A DNA stretch of 13,197 nt from Planctomycetales bacterium (GCA_024645305.1 JAHEFU010000064.1:1-13197), one strand, 5' to 3'; shown: positions 5,676-12,251, counted from the stretch's first letter. Notes: generated by a model from the sequence alone, not told the origin. Made by a program: numbers and translations.

Positions 5676-6799
5676 TGGACTGGCTGGCAACGCTGTTCTC
5701 GGATTACACCGTGCGCATCGTGATGCTCGGCTGTGCCCTGCTGGGCTTCACCGCCGGGGCGCTCGGTGTATTCGCCCTGCTCAGGCGCCAGAGCCTGCTC
5801 GGTGATGCGATCAGCCATGCGGCGTTGCCGGGGGTGGCCATCGCCTTCCTGCTGACCGGCTCCCGCGATCCGCTGGTGCTGGTGCTCGGGGCACTGGTCA
5901 GCGGCTGGATCGGCACGCTCGTCGTCAGCGCCATCACCCGTTCCACCCGCCTGAGGGAGGACTCAGCGCTCGGCATCGTGCTGTCGGTGTTCTTCGGGAT
6001 CGGGCTCGTGATGCTGGTGATCGTCAATAAACTGCCGACGGCCGGCAAGGCCGGTTTGTCAACCTTCCTGTTCGGCAATGCCTCCACGATGCTGGCCAGC
6101 GATGTGCGGACGATCTGCATCCTCGGGCTGGCCTGCCTGCTCTGTCTGTTCCTGTTCTGGAAGGAATTCAAGCTGATCAGCTTCGACCCGCAGTTCGCGG
6201 CCAGCACCGGCCTGCCGGAGCGCCTGCTGGATACTTCGCTGACAACGCTGATCGTGCTGGCGATCGTGATCGGCCTGCAGGCCGTGGGCGTGGTGCTGAT
6301 GAGCGCCCTGGTGGTGGCGCCTGCGGCTGCTGCGCGGCAGTTCTCGGACCGCCTGTTCGTAGTGGTAATGCTCGGTGGCCTGTTTGGAGCCCTGAGCGGT
6401 GTAGCCGGAGCAGGTATGAGCGCGAGTATCGAGAAACTACCGACGGGACCCGTGATCGTGGTCTTCGCCAGCATCATCACGGTTCTGGCGATCCTGCTGG
6501 CTCCGCACCGGGGGCTGCTGCCGGAATACCTGCGCCAGCTGGCCAGCCGCCGCAGGATCGAAACCCAGCGAGTCCTGCAGGCTCTGTACCGCCTGGTGGA
6601 AACCGACCCGGATCCCTACCGGGCACATGATGCAAATGTCCTGCAGGTTGTCGGCCTGCGTTCCGCGCGACATACCATAGCAGCCATGCAGGACCTCGGA
6701 TGGGTGGAACGCACGGAAGATCGCGGCTGGATCAGGCTGACGCAGGCCGGCTGGCTGGAAGTGCAGCGCAGCGTGCAGCAGCGGGAGGGACCACATTGA
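5675..6799 (+). CDS. troC: Metal ABC transporter permease with C-terminal winged-helix-like domain
   Basis: Residues 1-290 form the ABC-3 type permease with about eight to nine hydrophobic spans. It includes the family's RRQSLLGDAISHAALPGVA segment (37-55), TRLREDSALGI (91-101) and the conserved late segment VVLMSALVVAPAAAAR (216-231). Ordinary family members end near here, at about 270-290 residues. This one continues to 374: residues 301-370 (after the basic SRRRIETQR) read as helix, helix, ARHTIAAMQDLGWV, then a wing GWIRLTQAG. That looks like a winged-helix domain of the kind DtxR proteins carry. Such permease-regulator fusions are known in some metal transporters. Its role as a cytoplasmic regulatory domain is inferred. 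Confidence 0.88.
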   Translation: MDWLATLFSDYTVRIVMLGCALLGFTAGALGVFALLRRQSLLGDAISHAALPGVAIAFLLTGSRDPLVLVLGALVSGWIGTLVVSAITRSTRLREDSALGIVLSVFFGIGLVMLVIVNKLPTAGKAGLSTFLFGNASTMLASDVRTICILGLACLLCLFLFWKEFKLISFDPQFAASTGLPERLLDTSLTTLIVLAIVIGLQAVGVVLMSALVVAPAAAARQFSDRLFVVVMLGGLFGALSGVAGAGMSASIEKLPTGPVIVVFASIITVLAILLAPHRGLLPEYLRQLASRRRIETQRVLQALYRLVETDPDPYRAHDANVLQVVGLRSARHTIAAMQDLGWVERTEDRGWIRLTQAGWLEVQRSVQQREGPH

Positions 6800-7902
6800 A
6801 CCTTGACCTGCCGATCCTGCTGACCGCCGTGGCCGTGGCGCTGGGCTGCAGTATCATCGGCACATTGCTGGTGCTCAGGCGCATGAGCCTGATCAGTGAC
6901 GCCATCTCCCACAGCGTGCTGCTGGGGATCGTGCTGGCCTTCCTGGCAACGCGCGACCTGGCATCGCCATGGCTGCTGATCGGTGCCGCAATGGTCGGCG
7001 TACTGACCGTGATGCTGATCCAGCTGCTGCTGACTACGCGACGCCTCAAGGAGGACAGCGCCATCGGCCTGGTCTTCCCGCTGCTGTTCAGTATCGGTGT
7101 GATCCTGATCACGCGCATGGCCGGTGACGTGCACCTCGATACGGATGCCGTGCTGCTGGGGGAGCTGGGATTCGTCTGGATGGACCAGACCAGTGTGCTG
7201 GGCCTTGATCTGCCACGCAGCTTCATTGTCAGCTTCTGCATGCTGCTGGCCAACCTGCTGTTCGTCGGCCTGTGTTACAAGGAACTGAAGATTTCGATCT
7301 TCGATGCCGGCCTGGCGGCCTCGCTGGGATTCTCTCCACTCCTGCTGCACTACATGCTGGTCAGTCTCGTGAGCCTGACCGCTGTTGCCAGTTTCGATGC
7401 CGTGGGCAGCATCCTGATGGTCGCGCTGATGATCGCCCCGCCGGCCGGAGCGCGCCTGCTCTCGAATTCGCTGGCCCAGATGCTGGGCTGGAGCATGCTG
7501 CTCGGTTCACTCAGCGCCGTGGCCGGCTACTACCTGGCCATAATGCTGGACAGCACCATCGGCGGCTGCATCGCCATGTGCTGCGGCCTGGCATTCCTGC
7601 TGTGCTGGCTGCTGGCCCCGGAGCGCGGTCTGCTTGCGGCCTGGCTGCGCAGCGCCCGCCAGCGGGTGCTGTTCGCCGCCCAGATGCTGGCGGTGCACAT
7701 CGCCAACCATGAGGGCCGCCCGGAGGAGGGCGTGGAGTGTCACGTTGCCAACATCGCAGAGCACATGCACTGGCAGCAGCAGTTCGCGGATGACGTGATC
7801 GGCTATGCCCGCCGCCAGCAGATGCTGCGCGAGCAGGATTCGATCCTGCGCCTGACCGAGGAAGGCCGCGGCATCGCCGAGAAACTGATGCTGCATGGCT
7901 AG
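6796..7902 (+). CDS. troD: Second metal ABC transporter permease with C-terminal winged-helix-like, His/Cys/Glu-rich domain
   Basis: The start is TTG 6796 within TTGA, overlapping the troC stop, with GGGAGGG six bases upstream. The frame is open further up inside troC, but without a start supported by homology. The 368-residue product has the ABC-3 permease core (1-285: LLVLRRMSLISDAISHSVLLG, TRRLKEDSAIG, ILMVALMIAPPAGARLL) and, like troC, a cytoplasmic tail. Residues 297-366 hold VLFAAQMLAVHIANH, a central loop with H311, H315, E316, E320, E321, E324, C325 and H326, then E332, H333 and H335, and a wing-like LRLTEEGRGIAEKL. The metal-ligand-type residues clustered here are absent from the troC tail. 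Transport partner of TroC; last gene of the operon. Confidence 0.88.
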   Translation: MNLDLPILLTAVAVALGCSIIGTLLVLRRMSLISDAISHSVLLGIVLAFLATRDLASPWLLIGAAMVGVLTVMLIQLLLTTRRLKEDSAIGLVFPLLFSIGVILITRMAGDVHLDTDAVLLGELGFVWMDQTSVLGLDLPRSFIVSFCMLLANLLFVGLCYKELKISIFDAGLAASLGFSPLLLHYMLVSLVSLTAVASFDAVGSILMVALMIAPPAGARLLSNSLAQMLGWSMLLGSLSAVAGYYLAIMLDSTIGGCIAMCCGLAFLLCWLLAPERGLLAAWLRSARQRVLFAAQMLAVHIANHEGRPEEGVECHVANIAEHMHWQQQFADDVIGYARRQQMLREQDSILRLTEEGRGIAEKLMLHG

Positions 7903-7905
7903 GAG

Positions 7906-7923
7906 GCGGAAGCTTGCTTCCGC
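7906..7923 (+). terminator. Hairpin directly after the tro operon (possible terminator)
   Basis: GCGGAAG and CTTCCGC form a perfect seven-base-pair stem with a CTTG tetraloop, three bases after the troD stop. No U-tract follows, so it is more likely an mRNA 3'-end stabiliser or a weak or Rho-assisted terminator. Confidence 0.4.
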
Positions 7924-7925
7924 AA

Positions 7926-7986
7926 TCAGTGGGCTGTAGTCAGTAGGCAGTGGTCAGTTGCAGTTGGCAGTAGGCAGTTGGCAGAA
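7926..7986. repeat. Tandem GGCAGT(A/T)-type short repeats
   Basis: Degenerate seven-base units of the form GGCAGTA / GGCAGTT / GTCAGTA / GGTCAGTT run head to tail for about 60 bp. Such GGCAGT tracts are common intergenic low-complexity DNA. No coding potential is visible here; the gap 7903-8387 contains only repeats and no convincing gene. Confidence 0.65.
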
Positions 7987-8154
7987 GGGAGGTGCGCAGC
8001 TTGCCAGCGCACAATGGAAATGCTCGCGTTCCGCTACCACCTACAACCAAGGTCCTTGCCAGGCTTGCGTCAGGCCCCCATATCATGTTCGATTCGCCAT
8101 TTCTTCCCAGCGGCTCAGCGTCCCAGCGTTGAGATTTGTGACTAGCGAAATGAA

Positions 8155-8173
8155 CTACCGCTCAAGCGGGTAG
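8155..8173. repeat. Palindromic repeat CTACCGCT-AGCGGGTAG, copy 1
   Basis: A hairpin-forming 19-mer (CTACC/GGTAG outer stem, GCT/AGC inner stem, with an extra G bulged) is followed by CTCCATTG. A near-identical copy, differing in the loop base (C versus G), is at 8340-8358 followed by CTCCGTTG. Confidence 0.6.
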
Positions 8174-8206
8174 CTCCATTGCCGAGCTTGCGCCGCATCT
8201 CCATAT

Positions 8207-8252
8207 GGCGGCCCAATGCCGCCGCTCCTACGAGCTGATCCCGCCATGGCGG
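8207..8252. repeat. REP-like pair of hairpins
   Basis: GGCGGC-CCAAT-GCCGCC (8207-8223) is followed by CTCCTACGAGCTG and then the perfect 12-bp palindrome CCGCCATGGCGG (8241-8252). Read on the minus strand, the spacer becomes GTAGGAGCGGC, a string typical of REP-type intergenic palindromes in other bacteria. Only one copy is in this window, so membership of a genome-wide family is inferred. Confidence 0.45.
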
Positions 8253-8260
8253 AGTCGCGC

Positions 8261-8310
8261 TCCACTCCCACTCCCACTCCAACCTCAAACCTCCAACCTC
8301 CAACCTCCTA
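8261..8310. repeat. Low-complexity CCACTCC / CAACCTC tract
   Basis: About three CACTCC units are followed by about five CAACCTC-type units, with strongly C/T-rich strand asymmetry. On the minus strand it reads GGTTGGAGGTTGGAGG, a G-run pattern that might form unusual structures. There is no gene here. Confidence 0.6.
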
Positions 8311-8339
8311 ACTTGCCCGGCTGACAGCCTGGCCTCCGA

Positions 8340-8358
8340 CTACCGCTGAAGCGGGTAG
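8340..8358. repeat. Palindromic repeat CTACCGCT-AGCGGGTAG, copy 2
   Basis: Second copy of the 8155-8173 hairpin, 185 bp downstream in the same orientation. It runs directly into the TTGTCCGGATTGC repeat at 8364. Confidence 0.6.
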
Positions 8359-8363
8359 CTCCG

Positions 8364-8389
8364 TTGTCCGGATTGCTGCGGACCTCCCT
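8364..8389. repeat. TCCGGATTGC repeat, copy 1
   Basis: This 26-base unit (TTGTCCGGATTGCTGCGG then ACCTCCCT) recurs at 9511-9536 with a single substitution. It forms a TCCGGA...CCGGA-type hairpin and abuts the stop codon of the minus-strand ABC-2 permease gene. Confidence 0.65.
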
Positions 8390-9209
8390 AGCTGCCAGTG
8401 CTCTCATACACCCGCAGGCCGCGGTAGAACACAAAGCTGCCGAAGCTGAAGCAGGCGATGGCGATCAGCGGTCCGGCCAGCAGCCAGCCCTGCCAGTTAT
8501 CCGGTTCGATGAAGTACACCGCCGGGTAGAAGGCGCAGAAGCCGAAGGGGATCACCAGGCTGAAGAAGTACTGCACCCAGGGGGCATAGATCGTCAGCGG
8601 GTAGCGGCTGGCCTCGGAGACGCTGAACAAGGGTGAACTGAAACCCACACGGTCCTTGATCCAGAAGGAGATGGAAGCCGTCGTGAGGAACACGCCGGAG
8701 AAGATCACCGCCCCCAGCAGGCCGAAACCCTGCAGGGCGAGGATGTTGCCGGCCGAGAAGGGGATCTTCGGCTCGACGTTGGCAAAGGCCCACAGGGCGA
8801 TCGCCGTGCCGGTCAGCACCTGGGAGATGTCGCGGAAGTTGAGGTTCTCCAGCACCAGCTGGAACAGCGGGGAGAGCGGGCGCAGGAGCGGGCGGTCGAG
8901 GTTGCCCTCGATGATGTAGAAGTCGCTGAAACCGACGCACATGTGGAAGAAGGTCACGCTGAACCAGCCGTAGCAGACCCGGGCCACGCCGTACATCAGG
9001 ATCAGCTCGGGCAGCTCCCAGCCGCGGATGTCCTTCACCTGGAAGAACAGCGCGGAAATGAAGAACAGCTGCACGCCGATATGCAGGAAGGACAGCAGGA
9101 ACTGCACGAGGAAGTCCGCGCGGTAGGACATCTCGACCTTCTGCTTCTGCAGGCCGTAATGCCAGCACATGGCGAGTGCATTGCCGATGGATGAGAAGAC
9201 GCTGCTCAC
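8388..9209 (-). CDS. ABC-2 family transporter permease (DUF990-like)
   Basis: The product has 273 residues with about six hydrophobic segments. It begins with a cytoplasmic N-terminus, then VEMSYRADFLVQFLLSFLHIGVQLFFISALFFQV and a loop with IRGWELPELILMYGVARV. The family-typical motif F-Y-I-I-E-G-N-L-D-R-P-L-L-R-P-L follows the second span. This matches the ABC-2 permease family (PF06182-like), whose members pair with another permease and an ATPase to export polysaccharides, peptides or drugs. The GTG start at 9209 lacks a Shine-Dalgarno and the frame closes three codons upstream; a later ATG (M14) is possible. No ATPase or second permease lies beside it, which is unusual. Confidence 0.82.
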   Translation of the reverse strand: MSSVFSSIGNALAMCWHYGLQKQKVEMSYRADFLVQFLLSFLHIGVQLFFISALFFQVKDIRGWELPELILMYGVARVCYGWFSVTFFHMCVGFSDFYIIEGNLDRPLLRPLSPLFQLVLENLNFRDISQVLTGTAIALWAFANVEPKIPFSAGNILALQGFGLLGAVIFSGVFLTTASISFWIKDRVGFSSPLFSVSEASRYPLTIYAPWVQYFFSLVIPFGFCAFYPAVYFIEPDNWQGWLLAGPLIAIACFSFGSFVFYRGLRVYESTGS

Positions 9210-9233
9210 AGGAGGTACTCAGCACGAGGAAGA

Positions 9234-9444
9234 TTAACCACAAAGAGCACAAAGTACACGAAGATGATTGAATGAGTTCTGGCCACACACTTCACTGGAA
9301 ACACGCAGAAAACCATCCGGTAATTACTGGCAATGCCCTTGATTGAATCAGTGCCCATGAAGAGTGTGCGTTTCATAATTTCTTTCAGGTTGTATTTCCT
9401 ACCCCTGAAAATTCCTTAGTGTTCTTTGTGTGCTTTGTGGTTAT
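9234..9444. repeat. Inverted CACAAAG-type repeat element, copy 2
   Basis: The left end (9236-9263) starts AACCACAAAGAGCACAAAG and the right end (9414-9442) carries its reverse complement. The inverted ends match at about 24 of 28 positions and enclose about 150 bp with no coding signal. The units have 11-nt spacing (CACAAAG/GCACAAAG/TACACGAAG). It shares end type, but not interior sequence, with the element at 158-400. The surrounding gap 9210-9650 has no gene. Confidence 0.6.
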
Positions 9445-9485
9445 GCATTTCTTGAATTCATTGTCAAGCTCACGGTTGACCTCCT

Positions 9486-9505
9486 GGTCAGAGTGACCTC
9501 TGACC
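9486..9505. other. Perfect 8-bp hairpin GGTCAGAG/CTCTGACC
   Basis: GGTCAGAG-TGAC-CTCTGACC is a perfect eight-base-pair inverted repeat with a tetraloop. It lies between the CACAAAG element and the TCCGGATTGC repeat. No T-tract follows on either strand, so it reads as part of the repeat mosaic rather than a terminator. Confidence 0.4.
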
Positions 9506-9510
9506 TCCGA

Positions 9511-9536
9511 TTGTCCGGATTGCTCCGGACCTCCCT
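9511..9536. repeat. TCCGGATTGC repeat, copy 2
   Basis: Second copy of the 8364-8389 unit in the same orientation, with one substitution in 26 bases (C for G in the right arm). The hairpin TCCGGA-TTGC-TCCGGA is perfect here. The two copies bracket the ABC-2 permease gene. Confidence 0.65.
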
Positions 9537-9542
9537 CGCCAG

Positions 9543-9577
9543 AAAATCGAAAACCCGCCGGTACAATGGCCGGCGGG
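9543..9577 (-). terminator. Intrinsic terminator of the Cys-rich protein gene
   Basis: On the minus strand, the perfect eight-base-pair stem CCCGCCGG/CCGGCGGG (arms 9570-9577 and 9554-9561, eight-base loop) is followed by TTTTCGATTTTCT, an interrupted U-tract. It lies about 75 bp after the stop of the 9651-10394 gene and is the best Rho-independent terminator in the window. Confidence 0.75.
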
Positions 9578-9650
9578 CCTCCAGTTTCCCATTTCGAAGC
9601 TACCCCCCTATAGGTAGAACTCCGATATTCCCTTGTATGGACGTTGTTGG

Positions 9651-10394
9651 TTACTTGCTGCAGGTGCAGCTCTTGCCGCCCTTGCATTCCTTGCGGGTGC
9701 ATTCCTTGCCCTGGACCTTGATGTCCCGGCACTTGGGGCAGCCGTTGCAGTCGAAGCAGGCGGCGGTCACTGTGAATTCGTTCTGGCAGCAGTCGCCGGC
9801 GCAGAGGTTGCCGCTGTAGAGGGCGGTCCAGTTCTCGTAGTCGAGATCCTTGACCAGGCAGACGAGGTCGTTGCCGATCATCCACAGCTTCTCGCCGTAG
9901 GTCGCGAGGTCCGCATAGTTGCGCTCCTCGCCGCGGCCCAGTTCATCCTCGATGTCGCCGAGCAGGCTGGAGCCCTCGGAGGCCTTGCGCCCGATCTTGT
10001 CAACGATCTTGTCCTGGTTGGGCCAGAAATTGTATGTCTCGAGTTCGTCAGTGATGGTGTTGATCTGCTCGATGGTGGCACCCAGCATGTCAACATGCAG
10101 CTGCCAGGCGAGCGGGTCAATGATGTGCTCGCGGCTGCGGCCGAGGATCACGAGTTCCGCCTCGATGTTCTGGCGGATGCAGCTGTCGGAGAAGATCAGC
10201 CACTCATAGTTGTAGCCATCGAGCTGCAGGCTGAGGCCGTGGTCCCGGTACTGGCAGGAGAGATCACTCAGGTTGCGGATGTACTTCACCGCAGAGAACT
10301 GATCAACCGCCGAAGCGTTGGCGCTCGCCGGGGAGGCCATTGCGGCCACCATCAGCACTCCAATTAATCCCGTCCAAATATTGCGAATACTCAC
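9651..10394 (-). CDS. Exported protein with Cys-rich C-terminal tail (hypothetical)
   Basis: GTG 10394 follows AGGAGG at seven bases; the longer frame from 10442 is unsupported. The 247-residue product starts with a signal peptide (IRNIWTGLIGVLMVAAMASPASA, cleavage near residue 24-26). The middle (30-195) is helical and acidic, with conserved-looking W, Y and D/E residues, and holds only C47, C72 and C179. The tail (198-245) contains eleven cysteines: C198, C202, C203, then C213-x2-C216-x2-C219-x2-C222, then C232, C237, C243 and C245. The tail is also Lys-rich. CxxCxxCxxC can bind metal or an Fe-S cluster in other proteins, or form disulfides in an exported one. Family not recognised. It has its own promoter (10433) and terminator (9543), so it is monocistronic. 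Confidence 0.75.
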   Translation of the reverse strand: MSIRNIWTGLIGVLMVAAMASPASANASAVDQFSAVKYIRNLSDLSCQYRDHGLSLQLDGYNYEWLIFSDSCIRQNIEAELVILGRSREHIIDPLAWQLHVDMLGATIEQINTITDELETYNFWPNQDKIVDKIGRKASEGSSLLGDIEDELGRGEERNYADLATYGEKLWMIGNDLVCLVKDLDYENWTALYSGNLCAGDCCQNEFTVTAACFDCNGCPKCRDIKVQGKECTRKECKGGKSCTCSK

Positions 10395-10432
10395 TGTATC
10401 GCCTCCTATCCATTGCGCGGGTGCAAAACAAG

Positions 10433-10441
10433 ATTCTAGCA
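10433..10441 (-). promoter_or_regulatory. Extended -10 promoter of the Cys-rich protein gene
   Basis: On the minus strand TGCTAGAAT (TGN plus TAGAAT, 5 of 6) lies 38 bp before the GTG at 10394, giving a ~30-nt leader carrying AGGAGG. No good -35 is visible. The same ten bases (TGCTAGAATC) recur before the 12242 gene. Confidence 0.5.
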
Positions 10442-10607
10442 CCGACCGGCGGGGGTTTAACTATCCGCAGCCCGCAGCCGATTACCGCGCATTGATTTTA
10501 TACTCTTCGGGCCGATTTGACCAGATATCCAGCGGAACTAGTCCAAATTCTACAGGAATCATGTCTCAGTTTGGTTATTCCCTGCGACAGATTTGTCTAA
10601 CTGCTGG

Positions 10608-12242
10608 TTAATCGATCACGAGTCCGAATTCCAGACCGGCGCTTTCCCGCACGAAGTCCCAGTACATGCCGATTTCGTAGCTGTGCTGCCGCCGCAGCGC
10701 GCCGACCTCGAACTTGTCGAATTCCTCACGGTCGATGTCATAGGTTCCGTGGAACACATGCCGCCAGTTGCGCTGCAGCCGGAACTGCGTGGCGAAATCC
10801 AGCTCCTGGCGGCGTATGGCGTCAAATCCCATCAGGGGCCGGCCCAGGCTATCGCGGTCGCCGCTGATCGCATTGAGCCGGTATTGCACATAGTGGTTGA
10901 AGTCACCCTCGGGCACGACAATGCCGATTTCACCGCCGAAGGAGGAGTAGTACTGGTCGGCGTCGTTGTAAGTAACGTAGCGGCTCTGCAGGCCGCTGGA
11001 GAGGTAGACGTCATCGCCCAGTTCAATCAGGCGGAAGTCCCACTGTCCGTCCGCGTACAGCCTGCGGTCGCGCACGCCGAAGCTGTCGTCCTCGGAGGGC
11101 GGCTCAGGATCCTGGCTCGTGGTCCGGTCAAGCTCCGGGTCGTTGAAGTCCCGGCGGGCACTCACCTCTCCATACTGCAGCTCCACCTGGGAATAGTCCA
11201 GGAAGCTGTTGGGCCGGTCGGCTGTATGGCTGGCGAAGAGCGTGAAGTCATCAATCCGTTCGTAGGACTTCTGCAGGAAGTCCTTGACCCGCTCGTTGCC
11301 GTACAGGGCGCCGATCTTCATACCGGGCAGCGGTTGCAGGTAGCTTTCGCCTCGCACGGACAGGCCGCGGGCCTCAGAAATGTCAACGATGAAGTCGTTT
11401 TGCAGATCCGCCAGGGAGAGGTTGACCGGCTGCTTCCAGGAGAAGCCGACATCCTTGTGGATGCGCACTTCCGGGAAGCCGAAGCCGTAGACATGCTCCT
11501 GGCCCTGCAGGCTGCGGCGCAGGCGGCCCAGCGAGAAGATGCGGTGGCCGCTGGCTATCAGTGACAGGTTGATGAACTGCACTCCCTGGCCGGGATCGAC
11601 ATTCAGTTCATCCGCGGTGAAGTACAGGTCAGGTTCAGGGTGCGGGCTGTGCGTGAACTTCACATTGCGCAGCTCGAAGCGGCTGCGGCGCTCGTTGAAA
11701 CTCAGCTGGACATCCTCGCTGTACAGCACCAGCAGCTCCGGCAGGGTTTCGTAAAGATGCCCGCTGAAGCGGGGCCGGATGCGGTGCTCGGGCAGGCCGT
11801 CACTGAGCAGCAGGTCCAGCGGCAGCGTCAGCTGCAGCTCACTGACCTCCATGCGCTCCATCAGCGGGTCCCAGGCGAAGTACTCACAGTGCAACAGTTC
11901 GCCGTCCGCTTCAAGGCCGATACTGACATTGCCCCAGAGTTCGACATCGCCGCTGATGCGGTGATACTCTCCACGGTCCGCGGTGACGAGGATTACGTCC
12001 TGGGATGAAAGTGAGGTGATGCGCAGTTCGGGCAGTTCGGCACGCAGGATCTCGAAGTTGCCATCGGCATCTGCCGTCAGCTCCACTTCTCCACCGGCGC
12101 GCATGTAGTCCGGGAAATCCGAAAGTTCGGCGCACACGGCAGCATGGGGCCATATGTGCATGAGCAGCCCGGTGACAGCTGCCAGCAGACAAATCGGCTT
12201 CGGACCCCAACCGGATATGGAACAGTCGCCTTCCTTCCTCAA
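10608..12242 (-). CDS. LptD/OstA-like outer-membrane protein
   Basis: The 544-residue product has a signal peptide (hydrophobic PICLLAAVTGLLMHIW, cleavage near A38 in AAVCA). An OstA-type beta-jellyroll stretch follows (about 80-125: ILVTADRGEYHRISGDVELWGNVSIGLEADG..LLHCEYFAWDP). The long C-terminal half consists of alternating polar/hydrophobic strands rich in Y, W and R (DFRLIELGDDVYLSSGLQSRYV ... FHGTYDIDREEFDKFEVGALRR), as in a beta-barrel. LptD inserts LPS into the outer membrane. E. coli LptD is about 780 residues, so this is a short or divergent relative; the LptD disulfide cysteines are not evident (only C109 in the mature part). The only allowed conventional start is TTG 12242, but AGGAAGGAAGG lies inside the frame at 12229-12239. 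A start downstream (ATA 12216-12218?) is possible. Confidence 0.6.
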   Translation of the reverse strand: MRKEGDCSISGWGPKPICLLAAVTGLLMHIWPHAAVCAELSDFPDYMRAGGEVELTADADGNFEILRAELPELRITSLSSQDVILVTADRGEYHRISGDVELWGNVSIGLEADGELLHCEYFAWDPLMERMEVSELQLTLPLDLLLSDGLPEHRIRPRFSGHLYETLPELLVLYSEDVQLSFNERRSRFELRNVKFTHSPHPEPDLYFTADELNVDPGQGVQFINLSLIASGHRIFSLGRLRRSLQGQEHVYGFGFPEVRIHKDVGFSWKQPVNLSLADLQNDFIVDISEARGLSVRGESYLQPLPGMKIGALYGNERVKDFLQKSYERIDDFTLFASHTADRPNSFLDYSQVELQYGEVSARRDFNDPELDRTTSQDPEPPSEDDSFGVRDRRLYADGQWDFRLIELGDDVYLSSGLQSRYVTYNDADQYYSSFGGEIGIVVPEGDFNHYVQYRLNAISGDRDSLGRPLMGFDAIRRQELDFATQFRLQRNWRHVFHGTYDIDREEFDKFEVGALRRQHSYEIGMYWDFVRESAGLEFGLVID

Positions 12243-12251
12243 GGAAAGCTG

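Noticed and set aside
6700..6795. Upstream extension of TroD within troC
   Set aside because: The extra residues lie in another frame of the TroC tail and match nothing in the permease family. TTG 6796 has a good Shine-Dalgarno and aligns with the family's N-terminus.
9317..9330. CCGGTAATTACTGG near-palindrome resembling the GGTAATTACC core of the tro operator
   Set aside because: It matches only the nested inner core, has a mismatch, lacks the outer TTACCC/TTACCT half-sites and lies inside a repeat element far from any gene start.
9385..9885. Minus-strand frame containing a TTKHTKNTKEF-like peptide
   Set aside because: This is the in-frame translation of the CACAAAG intergenic repeat joined to a shadow frame of the Cys-rich protein gene; it spans the intrinsic terminator.
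10395..10442. Upstream extension of the Cys-rich protein to 10442
   Set aside because: GTG 10394 has a perfect AGGAGG at seven bases and starts a clean signal peptide; the extension would bury the signal peptide and cover the candidate promoter.
10593..11564. Long plus-strand open frame antisense to the LptD-like gene (323 codons)
   Set aside because: Its product has no recognisable domain and reads as the complement of the beta-barrel coding frame; long antisense frames are expected at this GC content. The minus-strand frame has a signal peptide and an OstA-type motif.
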